Shown one piece after another: positions 10,493 to 21,499 of a stretch of 64,000 nucleotides of DNA. The notes beneath the pieces were generated by a model, which worked only from the letters and a program-made list of their open reading frames with translations, was not told where the DNA came from and made no database searches. A program made the translations under genes and the position numbers. The stretch's first letter is position 1. Each line of letters opens with the position of its first letter. Origin of the DNA: Protula sp. h YS-2021 (taxonomy: Eukaryota > Annelida > Polychaeta > Sabellida > Serpulidae); NCBI GenBank assembly GCA_949752745.1, contig OX457027.1, forward strand, positions 82,019,214 to 82,083,213, written 5' to 3'.

Positions 10493-11450
10493 CTAGAATT
10501 TGTTGCAGTGTAGCATGAAACCGTGACTGAGACCTAATATTAGAAATTTTGTTCCGTTCGGCTCATTGTTCTCAAAAAGGGATGCCAGGAGTGTCACGTT
10601 GATGTCACATAGCTCACTTTTGAGAAGCTTTTGTCCTCCGTTTGTGCCCTCAGGGTTTTCGTTGGGGAAGCTGTTTTTGACATCCACGCAACTGACGGTC
10701 CCCACTGCAGGACACATGTGGCTGTATTTGCAAAAATTGGTTTTGCGACTTCTGGTGTAGCAGTTTTTAAATTGTTGTTAAATTGTTGGGTTTTGCAAGA
10801 AAGTTCTAACGCTGTCCCTGGTATGGAGCCTGGAAAAGATGACATCAGTGCACCGATATATATATCGGTTTATAAGCGGCTTATTCCATGCCAGTGTAGC
10901 TGAAACACGTAATGTTTCGCCGTATGACCTCCACCGGAAACCATGGGTTTTTAAGGCCATGTTTCTTCTTAATGACACGTAAGTCAAGATAGATCCTGGT
11001 TCATTTTGATGTGCTTCTAAGTACACTGCAGCATAAATGAGAAATGCGTTCGACCATTGCTCGGGTGACATAATCCCTTTCGCTTGTTGCTGCCGGAGGT
11101 TAATTATGATGTCATACTGTTGGCTGTTCGGTTTGCGATCCTAGCAGTGGCATGAGGTTCACATATTTACGGTTCTTTATTTTAATTCTGACTTTTTTCG
11201 GACTGTTGTGGTTATAGGGAGATCAAATGCCCATGTATGACTGGTAGATTTGGACATACCTTAGGCGACATCGTGGAAGTACCGACAGCTCCAGCTGCAC
11301 AGGAGCACTCGAAGAAGTACCACAATGTGCATCACTCTGTTCCGGGGCCGCGACCTCTTTTGAGAAGTGGAGGTTGACCGGGTAGAGTACTCGGCGTCTT
11401 ACCTTTGAAAAAGTTTTACAGCTGCTCTGACACTCCTCGTGAGATTTCAT
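10493..11450 (-). pseudogene. Decayed retroelement protein (capsid/pol-linker-like)
   Basis: On the minus strand, 11071-10778 reads SPEQWSNAFLIYAAVYLEAH, GSILTYVSLRRNMAL and FRWRSYGETLR, a pattern I know from lophotrochozoan retroelement proteins that precede a Cys/His segment. After frameshifts, 10717-10493 has GLSHGFMLH, like the conserved GF..GF segment that follows it. The fragment at 11450-11223 probably belongs to the same reading. At least two frameshifts make this a relic. Family assignment is from memory of motif order only. Confidence 0.4.
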
Positions 11451-11744
11451 CGCGAAGCTCCTTTCTCATGAAGAAATCCACGGGACATGGATATGCGTTG
11501 TCATCCTGAAAGAATCCCGTACTGTGCGTCTTCCTGGTGTTATTACCCTTCAAGGAAGGCTTTGATCTGGGGTGTTTGTCTGCCATCCAGTAACTAAATC
11601 AATGGAAAATCAGACTAGAACACGGGCGTCTATTTCATAGTTCATTTTGACAATAGTAACTTAGTATTAAAACTGAAAAGGGGAGGATTCCCCTTATTAG
11701 AAATGTTTACACTGATTAGCGTGTAAAAACAAAATGGAAGGAGG

Positions 11745-11820
11745 GCAAATTTTGTAACCTGAATGGGGATCGAACCCGGAACTCCCGAACCACAGTTCGG
11801 AGCTTGTGATCAAAGGCAAT
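11745..11820 (-). repeat. tRNA-derived (SINE-like) B-box remnant
   Basis: The reverse complement carries GGGTTCGATCCCC, a perfect RNA polymerase III B box in a T-arm-like context, preceded by an anticodon-arm-like stretch. No complete cloverleaf is visible, so it is a SINE or tRNA pseudogene remnant. Confidence 0.45.
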
Positions 11821-12769
11821 AATTGCACTAAAATTGCAAAGGCAAATTTTTACCAATTACATGTGTTATAATTGTATAATATTCCATTGTTTGTATTCCA
11901 GATAGCTGTTACCGTTTTCTTTATCTATTTGGTTATTTATTTGGTTAAAAGTGACTTTCTGGAGAGGCCCAGTGAGGATTGCACCTGTAGCATCTAGCAT
12001 CGATATCGTGCGCAGTACCACGTGAACTTTAAAGGTTTATTGACATTAGTGTCAATTTGGACCAAATGTTGTAAATGAGCCTGAAATTTGAAGAGTTACC
12101 CGAATGGCTTGAAAACTTTTGTCGATGAAAGTAATAAAATTACAGTAGTTACAGCTGTTTTCTAATTCTATCAAGATATTCACTATAAGGGGTTAAAAAT
12201 ATAAATTTTTAGAAACGTTTTCCCTGTTTCATTTTTCCAAATGCTATCTTATATGGCTTCTGAGGCGAAAACAGAGCACGTGATACTACAAGAGGATGTA
12301 ATTAGTCGGTGATGATCTGGCTTCACTTTTTGGGGGCATACGATAGACCGAGGAAGGCAATAGCTGAGAGCAGGGAATTTCCCATTGTTATACCTGGAGA
12401 TGCACCTGTGATTGACAGATGCAGGTAGAAAACAAACTGCTGTTAGAAAAGGAAAGCCCGGAAAGCATAAACGCCAACAAGCGAATACTGGGAAAATAAA
12501 TAGATAGCCAATTGAGGTTTAACTATAAATACCACAAGTGCCTTCGGGAAAAAGGGGGTATATAAAAGGCCTGAGTATAAACGCACAAATGCAAATACAT
12601 GGCGAAGAAGCAGCTACGTAAATAGATTGCAAGCGTTTCAGAATTGAGTCTTAGCATGATTGCAAGGAAACTTATCTCAGGTGTTTGATGACAAGAGGAA
12701 TACTCCTCGGTAGATTTTTTAAAATTTCGCCGGACTTTACTGGTTGGGGTGAACACCATCACTCAAAAG

Positions 12770-13150
12770 CTGCCGGTAGTTAGTCCAAATGTGACTTTGT
12801 AGGCAAAGGTATCAGTCGCTGGAGAAGTTAAAAAAATACATTTCAGCTGCTCGTTTGTCGCTTGTGCTGTGATATTGTACTCCTGTGTAGATCTTTGTGT
12901 CGGTTTGAGCCAACGGTCAATATTCCGAAACCTAATGAGCGAGATGATGATCTTTCGTACGCCCATTAAGCGTAGAATGTGTACCAGACGCTGCATTTTA
13001 AAGCACGAAATCCAGATGAGATCGGTTGGGTTTGCAAAGGTCGTTTGAGTCGATGTCGATCAGAACCACATCTACTGAAATGTCCCCTAGCCATTTCATG
13101 CTGTTAAGAAGGCTGTCGGTCCCACAGCCTGGCAAGCTGAAGAATGAAAA
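12770..13150 (-). pseudogene. SGNH/GDSL-hydrolase-like relic, probably of the same retroelement
   Basis: The minus strand reads MKWLGDISVDVVLIDIDSND and then LCKPNRSHLD, with the block-V-like [ST]ND motif of SGNH hydrolases after a hydrophobic strand, then a helix and GVRKIIISLIRFR. An in-frame stop near 13000 breaks it. Similar domains accompany retroelement proteins of the type seen at 10.5-11.1 kb, and strand and order agree. Confidence 0.4.
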
Positions 13151-15884
13151 CGTGCTATAAACATGATCCAAGGCCAGACTGTACTGTTTTTACTATACAA
13201 ATATCGTTGAATCCTTTTGACAAATGAATGTCCGGTAATGAGTCTCCGAAATCCTTTTGACATGACAGCTCATGGGATGTTAGTAAGCGTATGAACAAAT
13301 AATCCTCAGTAGAGAATTATGAAGGTGTATCCCAATAGTTGAAGTAATATTTCGATTGGTGTAATTATGTTTCGCAGTATATGAACTGATTTAATTTAAA
13401 CATTTAAAAACGCAAGAATATGGCTAGCGTCGCGTTCACTCTTTGTTGGAAGCTGGAGAAAGGATGCTCATTACTGCACATGCACTGCCTGCCCTGATCC
13501 CACATGCCCTGATCCCACCTCATGCATAACCACTGTGTACTCTTACAATGCATCGCCTCAGTACTAAGTGTTCTAATCATACATTTAACATAACGAGCTC
13601 AGTTTACTGGTCAAGTTCCCGTAATACTGATTACCATTATGTGCTCTGTTAACGTTTGATTTTGCCGTAACAATACTAAACCATCCATCCCAGTATGTGC
13701 AAGTGCTCAATTATAACAAAAAAAATTAAATTATCTTCTGCTCTTCTTTAAAGTACAATTATATTATAAAATGTAAGGTAAAGCGAAAATAATGATGAAA
13801 TAAATGGATTTTATGTGTTTTATTATTTTAGTTTTCAAAGTACATGAAAATATTCACAATAGAGAATATCATAGGCAGGACACAATTCCTTTCATAAATT
13901 TTGTAGGTACTTGTTGAAATAAATGCAATGTAATCCCTGAAATACGACTGTTAGAGACAATGAAGAAACGCAGTTCCGTTTATGGGCTTCTTTATAATGG
14001 AAAACTAGAAAGGAAAGAGATCGTTCCAAAAAGGTTCCTAAATTTGATGGTACATCATTAGCGGCCTGAAGCAATGATCCGCTGTATTGTATTTACTACA
14101 GCCTTTTAGAAATACCATTGAGGAAATGCGAACTGTTTCTGTCACATAATGGACTCATATAAATTTGTACGTTATCTCAACAAGAACTAGAATTAAGGGT
14201 CTATAAGAGCTTACTTTTTTCTGCTACATTTTGGTCGCTTGTATGTGGTTCCAATACAGATTTGCAAATTTCGTACCTTTTGATGTTGCTTTGCTACAAT
14301 GTCTTTGATATATTTTCAATACAAACAATGTAGCTTTTATCACATACAGAATCCACAAAGTTACTTGCGACAGAAGCGATGCAGATATGCGCTGTTTTAT
14401 GTCGTTTTCTTTAACGTAATGTCATATCATTTCTATAACTTTTTGTGAATAATCATCAGAATTACTAAAAGCACATTTGTAACTTCTTATTGCGTTGCGT
14501 TGCGTTGAACATCCTTTAGAATTGTTCCCAATGGCAAAACGTAATTGACTAATATAAGTATAGCAATAGTATTTTTGACAGAAATATCCTCATGTATTTT
14601 CTTAAGACGCGTAATTAAGTGATAATAACATGACTTGTTTTAAAATACTTGTTTTAAAGTATGATACATTAAGAAATATCGTGTTTCTGTTTCTAATGTA
14701 ATGCACATTTTCAGTTAAATAGCATTAAAATGCACAGGAAATAGCTAATAATTCCAACGAAATTCGCTAAACATGTGCTATTTTCTTTTAATTTTATAAC
14801 TGGAATTAAAAAACATTTACCGTGTTTAAAATACTATAAAGCAATAAATCAGTTGAAGCACGTAATTAGATTATATCGATGCTTAGTTGGTGTTATTTTG
14901 ACTATTTTGAAACCTCAGAAATTTGACAATGGATGATGAATACTGAAGGCCTACAGATTACTAATTAATAACTTACCAGTACCCTAAATATACATACTTC
15001 AAATTTGCTCAACTTAATATTTCATTTTTCTCATGTATTTATAATAGCAAACTAGAGACTTTTTGTTCGACATTGGCGTTTCCCTTAAGGACACCAAACA
15101 CTAGTCATTGATGCACTTCAAATTACGAGGAGAGAATAGAAAGAATTACTGGACTTTTCTCATCTTCAAATGCAATGTCTGTTAAATAACAGGCACTTTT
15201 CCCCTTTCATCTCTATTGCTGTGATTAAGTGTCCCTCTTTGACATTTACGTCTAACACATTATTTTCTTCTAGGAGATTGACAACCGTTGTCGTTGACTG
15301 CAATATGGTAATGGCGCCATGCCAAAATAGAATGTTATCCACTTCAAAATTAACAAGCCTCCGTCAAAAGGATTAAAGGTCAAAAGAAAAATAACACACT
15401 TTTCTACTATAAAACAGTAAATGGTAAAATTACTAGATTCAAAGGACGTTTAAGCTCGAGCTACGGCTCTGTGAGTATTATGTAATCACTTTATTTTAAG
15501 CACTTTGTCAAAGAATGTGTTTTAATCATTTAGTAAAATTTAGTTGCAATTCAAGATTTAATTACAATGACAAAGAAGTGATTTATCACGTAGAATGAAG
15601 GCCGTCTTCATTTCTACTCCAGTTAGCTCAATATATACTAAATCAACAACATTTAAACATTGCCATAATTAACAGTTGTTTGTTACCACTGAACGATAAT
15701 TTTGAACAGGTCAGTGAGCAGAAGTATTCGGTTATGACGTATGAACAAAACAAAACAATTGCCTAATTGTAATTGAATAAAGTTTGGTGAAATGGGTTTC
15801 TATGGAATCCATTGCAAGCTGGAAAAGTGACACATACCAAAACATGATTGTGATATGGTTGGACTGTAAGGTTTGCTAAGAATG
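13151..15884. other. AT-rich region with no recognised gene
   Basis: Only short, low-complexity open frames occur. I see no domain, RNA gene or element ends. Confidence 0.5.
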
Positions 15885-16555
15885 GTCGATAAAACCCGTG
15901 AAAACATTTGTGATTAAGTTAGGCGACATGACTTTGTGATAAGGCTAATAATGAGGCTGTGTGATTAGGCTGGTAGAAAAACCGAGTAATGTTGTATGAT
16001 GGCACCAGGCGATGATGTTTGGTGAAAAGAATTGTGACTATACTGAGTGACAAAACCTTTACGAAAGGCGTGAGATAAGGCTGGACGATAAAACTTGACA
16101 TGGAGCTAGGTGATAAGGCTTGCGATAAATCTTGTGATAAAGCCATGTGATAACGCTGGCGAAAAGACTGGGTGATAAGGCGAGCGAAAAGGCCAGGTAA
16201 TACAGCTTGAGATAAGGCTTGTGATATTGCCGGTGATAAGGATTATAATGATCCTGGGTGATAAAGAGGAGTGCTGAAGTTTGTGATAAGACTGTGTGAT
16301 ACGGTTGTCTGATAAGGTTGTGTGATAAGGTTGCTTGATAAGGCCTGCATTTAAAGCTTGTGATACGGCTGTATGATAAGGTTTGTGATAAGACCGTGTG
16401 ATAAGGTTGTGTAATAACCATGTGTGATAAGGCTTTCTGATAAGGCTGTGTGATAAGGTCGTCTGATAAGGTTATGTGATAAGCCTTGTGGGAAGGTTGT
16501 GTGATAAGGCTGTGTGATAAGTCTTGCAGATAAAGCTTCTGATAAGGCTTGGCGA
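15885..16555. repeat. Degenerate minisatellite, ~13-16 bp unit (TGTGATAAGGCT)
   Basis: Dozens of diverged tandem units of GTGTGATAAGGCT/GTTTGTGATAAG type, most regular from 16280 to 16550. The minus-strand open frames rich in Tyr-His-Leu-Ser across this stretch are translations of the repeat. Confidence 0.85.
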
Positions 16556-16968
16556 ATACGTATCCAGACAGGTATTACAAATATTTTCACAAAAATAACA
16601 ACTTTGCAAACCAGTAATAATGACAACAGCGATGAGCGCTTACGGCGTTGGCCTCATTTCAGTCTCACTCACACTTGGCAAGCAAAGGCGACCCGTCAAA
16701 TACTAATCCGGCTTTGCAGTACACTACTTTGATAAAGAAGGTCTATCAAAAATATTCATGTTTTAACAAACTCGGTAACTTGTGGATGAGTTGTGGAGGT
16801 GCAAAAATTTGTGATTCGAAGTAAAAAGAGGCGCGCCACATACTGTCACATAGGATCATTTTTCCGTTATTGTACATGAGTGTGTAGAACGCATAGAATA
16901 AAGCTATCAAAAAAGCATTATCGTTTGAAAACCTATGAGGAAGCTTAAAGAATTTAAGATTTTATATG

Positions 16969-18454
16969 CAGTAAAACCTGAGGACCGGACACCCTTGATA
17001 TACCGGACAACTCCTCAAACCGGAGAGATTTTCAAGGTCCCGATTTCCACCCTAAGACTTCCATTATAACAAACTTCTGTAAATGGGACAACTCCTTATT
17101 CCGGACACCGGACACCAATCCTGGTCTCAAATGCATGTATACTGTATAAAGAACCCTGATACACCGGACAGTGATACGCAAACATGGCTTGTGTACAAAA
17201 GTGAGCATGCATGGTTTATTTGCCCAGAGATTTGCTGCAGCGGGGTTTTAATTGCAACGTGGGGTCATTAATTGTAGTAATGCCACAGTGTTTGCATATG
17301 TTTGGTTATCACTTTTGTTTTAAATAAACGATAGTGGAGTTCGGTGTCTGGACATCCCCTTTTGAGATGGGGCGTTTTCTATCTATTTACACATCATTCA
17401 AATGTTTGAAATAATTATCAGCTGTCGAAATGGGAACAAATAATTTGGCTTAATTTAACGGATAAAATGAAATTGCTAAAAAAAGAGTAATGAAATGATT
17501 ACTAGAAGAATTTGTCTTAGACAAGAAACACTGTGGCGGATATTTTAAAGGAGATGGATTGTTATTTGAGAGAGACTGAGGAACGTGAAAATTCTGGAAT
17601 AAACAGCTCATGTGTGGGGGGAACAGGACAAGTGCCATCCGGATCACCGCCACCCGGACTACTGTCACCCGGCAACTGCCAACCGGACAACTGTCACTCT
17701 AGGATTTGTTATAAAAACTCAATCAAATTTGCAATTGCAATTGCATAAGCGAATGATGTATTATTGTATGGAATACAGGCGATTGATGCAATTACGCTAT
17801 TGCGTGTGTGACTATTGCGGCCAAAGGTTGACCGGGCTACACCCAATTGCAATTTTTCAAGCGAATGATGTATTGTTGGCTGGAATACCTGCTATTATGA
17901 TAAATAATGGGAGAGCGTAGATTATAAAAACTCAACATGGGATTCAGCAGGGAATTCCTCAGCAAATAATTGCAAATCCTATTGATATGTTGCTAAGTAC
18001 AATACCACTCAGAAGTACAAAAAACTTTCATTTCATTTTTTGTGGTTGGCAGTTTTGGTTGGCAGTTGTCCACGCGTGGGAGTAGTCCGGGTAGCAGATG
18101 TCCTTGGGTGGCAGTTGTCCGGGTGGCAGTAGTCAGGGTGGCGGTGACCCGGTTATCACTTGTCCTAGACTCGTGCTCGACCATTGTTGCAGAACAAATC
18201 GAAATATTTTGCAAAGCAATTAAACTTTGGCCGTAAAGCATCAAACGTGTGGCTCAAAAAAATTCGTAAAAGGTTTAGCATCAAATTTCAAGCAATGTGC
18301 GGAGAGGGTGCAAGTGTTGATCTTGAAGTTATTTGTGATTTATTTTTATGCAATATAAGACACATCATCTTGAGCCCTCGATATACCGGACACCTTCCTA
18401 AGCCGGACAAATAAGCTCGGTCCCAATGGTATCCTGTTTAAACAGGTTTTACTG
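16969..18454. mobile_element. Non-autonomous pogo/Tigger-like element, ~1.49 kb
   Basis: The left end CAGTAAAACCTG and the right end (reverse complement CAGTAAAACCTGTTTAAACA) begin with the same CAGTAAAACCTG. Both are followed by spaced ACCGGACA / ATATACCGGACA blocks typical of pogo-group termini. The right end abuts TA. Inside, a CCGGAT/CCGGACAACTGTC-rich tract at 17630-17700 is inverted at 18045-18170. No transposase is recognisable. Confidence 0.7.
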
Positions 18455-19532
18455 TATATCTTTAAAGAATCGGACAAAAAAATTACAGCTTATATTTCCG
18501 TTTCATTTGTCAAACCTCAGGTTTCAATGCGTTTATTTCAGGTTTCGAAATACTAACCGATGTGAGTCCCCGTTCTTCAAAGTTTCCTTTCTTTTGAGCT
18601 TTGTTATGACTAGTCAGCACTTAATTACTCTTGTGTACGTAGCGGTCCGGTGAGAATGAGAGTTGTGTCATTCTATACCCAGTATTTGTTCTTTACGTTT
18701 TTAGCTCTGTTGCTTACTGTAGTTATTCACATGGGTGGCGAGCACACAGTGCATTTTAATTAATTATTTAGAAATCCAACTGTTTACCTTTTCAGTGTAT
18801 CATCGTTTCACTTTTTCTCCGTACAGCTACAGAGGGCGATACCGGTTCTGTTCAATAGAAAAATCAACTTTAACCGAACCAGCGAGTTAAACAGTCAAAC
18901 TCTTTAACAGTCTATTTTTTTCGAATTTAGGAGCGGTTCCAACTGCACCCCCCTCCCCCAAAGCCCTACCTTGGAACTGAAACTGAACTAAGTTGTGTAG
19001 AAAACAACGACGAAGCTTTGCCAATCTTAAACGGAATCCCAGGGAATCAGTTTTCGATAAAGACCAGTAACAGACCGTTGGCAAGCAGTGAAAATGTACT
19101 TCATGCAGGTGGCGACCATCAATGCATTTTGGGCAAAGTACAATTGGAGGACGCGGGGACGCAGAGAACACGAAGCAGAGAAAGGGGTGATTTTACGAGG
19201 ATGTTGAAAGTGTAGAGTGTTTTTGCTTTACATATCAAAATCCAACAAGCGTTTTGTTTTTTATTTCTCTAACAAAACTGGTCCTAGGACCTACAAAATT
19301 CCCAAATATGTGGTACATGATTTGAAGTTGTGTACTTAGCCTTTTGTCTTCGTCTTTGTTTTCATTTTCATAATCAAAATGTGATGCAAAAAAGTAGTTT
19401 TTTTTTAATGCAACGCGTGTGCTTTGCAGAAGCATTTGCGCACAAGCCCCTCGCTTCTATCAAAAGCCGCACTATGCATTATATAAACTTCAGAAAAAGA
19501 AAAAAATAAATAAATCGACAGGCCGAAAACTA
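18455..19532. other. No recognised gene
   Basis: Ordinary AT-rich sequence; no domain, RNA or element end identified before the target duplication at 19533. Confidence 0.5.
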
Positions 19533-19578
19533 CTGAACAGTAGTAGGAAAACAAGGGTTCTGCCACAGTGACGTCATT

Positions 19579-19610
19579 GTTCAACATGTTCAACAAGTTG
19601 TTGTTCAAAA
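19579..19610. promoter_or_regulatory. GTTCAACA palindromic words upstream of the PC4-like gene
   Basis: Short array of GTTCAACATGTTCAAC-type words just before the promoter. The same words, greatly expanded, precede the zinc-finger gene of this element and recur in the other family members, which suggests protein binding sites. Confidence 0.5.
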
Positions 19611-19633
19611 TATTAAGACAACTCACTATAGAG

Positions 19634-19642
19634 CATAAAAGG
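19634..19642 (+). promoter_or_regulatory. TATA-like box (CATAAAAGG) of the PC4-like gene
   Basis: CATAAAAGG lies 54 bases before the ATG at 19696, between the GTTCAACA words and the start codon. Spacing fits a short 5' UTR. Confidence 0.5.
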
Positions 19643-19695
19643 CACCTGCCCTCATACATAACGCACATTCTGTATCAAGATATTGAAGAGTGAAC

Positions 19696-20238
19696 ATGTC
19701 TGCAGTGAGTGAACAACAACTACCATCTATGACAATGCCTGCAGAAAATGTTATAGCAAAGCCTGAGACAATACCTACAGCAAAGTCTAAGGCAATGCCC
19801 ATGGTAGATTCCAAGGTGAAGTCACATCAGCAGCGTCAAAAGCGACCACATTTTAGAAAGATAAAACGAGATGAGTTACCAGCTAAGACGGCGCCTTGGA
19901 AAATGCGAAAAACTAAGACAGAGCCTAATATGAAGCGAGAACCGGAGCGTAAAGCTGATACCACCATGAAGAAGATGCGTGTAGACGATTCACTGGTTAT
20001 GATACCCATTAATGGAGAAATATATATTAAATTGGTGAAATATCAACAGAAAGTGATGGTTAACATTCGTAAATATATTATGAATCATGCATCTGGGAGG
20101 TTATATCCTACCAAGAAGGAAATTTTGTTGTCATTGAAAGACTGGCAAATGCTGAAGAAGCAAATGACGTCAGTGGATCTCATGCTTCAGAAAATGGATG
20201 TGTATAAATGTAGTGACTGTCAGAAGATGGTTGAGTAG
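19696..20238 (+). CDS. PC4 (p15)-like ssDNA-binding protein of element 1
   Basis: 180 residues. The ATG at 19696 is preferred over the in-frame GTG two codons earlier. Residues ~1-55 are Pro/Glu/Lys-rich and ~45-98 are strongly basic (RPHFRKIKRDEL, MKREPERKADTTMKK). Residues ~100-160 match the PC4 C-terminal domain: IPINGEIYIKLVKYQQKVMV, NIRKYIM, then a Lys-rich turn and LSLKDWQMLKKQM. In PC4 this domain dimerises and binds ssDNA or melted duplex, and a basic/Ser-rich N-terminus precedes it, as here. A small CX2C (CSDC) ends the protein. It is convergent with the zinc-finger gene; AATAAA follows at 20431. It is a mobile-element gene rather than a host coactivator. Role in ssDNA handling during replication is an inference. 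Confidence 0.75.
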   Translation: MSAVSEQQLPSMTMPAENVIAKPETIPTAKSKAMPMVDSKVKSHQQRQKRPHFRKIKRDELPAKTAPWKMRKTKTEPNMKREPERKADTTMKKMRVDDSLVMIPINGEIYIKLVKYQQKVMVNIRKYIMNHASGRLYPTKKEILLSLKDWQMLKKQMTSVDLMLQKMDVYKCSDCQKMVE

Positions 20239-20572
20239 AAAGTCATATGCGACAGTTTACAATTTTAACAGTATGACTATGAAATGAATTAACATTATCT
20301 ATGTTAATGTAAAGTCAGATTTTATAACATTTGTAAACTTATCAGTTTAAGTTCTTTTGAGTAGGTACATGTATTGGCATAATATGTATTTGAAATTGTT
20401 TTTATCATAATTTAAATATTTGCAATATTTAATAAAAGAAACACATATGATGCTTTTCAACTTATTTATTTTTCTCATACAATACTTGGATATAATACAT
20501 AATAATAAAATACTTGAATATAATACATAATGATACAATACTTGAATATAATACACAATAATACAAAATTAA
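20239..20572. terminator. Shared 3' intergenic region with polyA signals on both strands
   Basis: Between the convergent genes, AATAAA at 20431-20436 (+) serves the PC4-like gene and TTTATT at 20465-20470 (AATAAA on minus) could serve the zinc-finger gene. Otherwise AT-rich, with several repeats of an AATACTTGAATATAATACA-like word. Confidence 0.5.
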
Positions 20573-21316
20573 TTATAATTCTTCTGCATCTGTTTCACTC
20601 TGTTGCACCTCACTGCCCATGCCATTTTCTTCGGCACTGCTATCACCCTCCTTCTCCTCCATATCTAGTAGCTCTTCAAAGAATGTATTGTTTTTCCTTA
20701 TAGCCGCCTTTAGTGCCTCTGAATACTTATAATGTTTTTCATTAACAAAGTAATTAAAGTACTCTAAAATCTTTTGATAATGTTGGCTTTGTTCTAAACG
20801 CTGGGTATAGTTGAACAGTCTCATAAACAATTGTTTTAGTCCATGCTTAAAAATGGGTCGAAGGTCATAACTTGCTATTTCACGCGCATCTTCAAGTCCT
20901 TGTTCTTCATATTCTAAGACCTTTTCTTGAAATTGGTCATTATAGTCATCGTAGACTTCTTGAACCATATCATGCCAAACAGAGTCTATTTCTGACTCAC
21001 TTTCAGAGTCTGTTTCTGACTCACTTTCAGAACTCCTGTCATCAACATCTTTACCACACCTCTCCATATGTTTGAGCAAAGCTTCTTCGCTGTTGTATAA
21101 TGCATCACATTCTGTACAAGCATGTGCATTCTTTTCAGCTATATTGACGCTTTGACTTTCCATAGAAGACTCATCTAAAGTTTCCGTGAAAGGTAGTTTT
21201 ACAGGGTTTTCCATATCCGATTCTTCATCCACTTCTGAATTGTGAGCAACCTTTAAGTGTCTTTTAAGATTTTGTGGCCAATTGTAAGATTTCGAACAAA
21301 TTTCACATTTATACAT
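20573..21316 (-). CDS. Acidic C2H2 zinc-finger protein of element 1
   Basis: 247 residues. A C2H2 finger starts at residue 2 (YKCEICSKSYNWPQNLKRH, CX2CX12HX4H). A second finger of C2HC form lies near residues 68-87 (ACTECDALYNSEEALLKHM). An acidic/Ser spacer follows (SSESESETDSESESEIDS), then a helical, conserved C-terminal domain of ~120 residues (VWHDMVQEVYDDYNDQF onward) not matched to any family I know, and an acidic tail. The same C-terminal domain recurs three more times in the window, always inside members of this element family. Probably an element-encoded DNA-binding or transcription regulator. A TATATAA box and GTTCAACA array lie just upstream. Confidence 0.75.
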   Translation of the reverse strand: MYKCEICSKSYNWPQNLKRHLKVAHNSEVDEESDMENPVKLPFTETLDESSMESQSVNIAEKNAHACTECDALYNSEEALLKHMERCGKDVDDRSSESESETDSESESEIDSVWHDMVQEVYDDYNDQFQEKVLEYEEQGLEDAREIASYDLRPIFKHGLKQLFMRLFNYTQRLEQSQHYQKILEYFNYFVNEKHYKYSEALKAAIRKNNTFFEELLDMEEKEGDSSAEENGMGSEVQQSETDAEEL

Positions 21317-21370
21317 CCTTTCAGTTCAACCTACACTATTCAAATGATGAGAAAGTCTTTAAACATTGCT

Positions 21371-21380
21371 TTATATATAA
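21371..21380 (-). promoter_or_regulatory. TATA box of the zinc-finger gene
   Basis: TTATATATAA lies about 55 bases upstream of the start codon on the minus strand, directly followed upstream by the GTTCAACA array. It is a good core-promoter candidate. Confidence 0.55.
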
Positions 21381-21478
21381 TTTGTTGAACAACTTGTTGA
21401 ACAACAACTTGCTGAACATGTTGAACATGTTGAACAACTTGTTGAACAATTTGTTGAACTTGTTCAAAAATTGTTGAA
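21381..21478. promoter_or_regulatory. GTTGAACA/TGTTCAAC palindromic array (operator-like)
   Basis: About ten tandem units built from GTTGAAC and its complement, forming overlapping dyads such as GTTGAACATGTTGAAC and TTGTTGAACAACTTG. It sits between the TATA box of the zinc-finger gene and the subterminal repeats. Dense dyads suggest binding sites, perhaps for the element's own zinc-finger protein. Confidence 0.55.
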
Positions 21479-21499
21479 CAATACTATGACGTAATATGT

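Noticed and set aside
15919..16626. Minus-strand frames rich in Tyr, His, Leu and Ser
   Set aside because: They follow the GTGTGATAAGGCT minisatellite.
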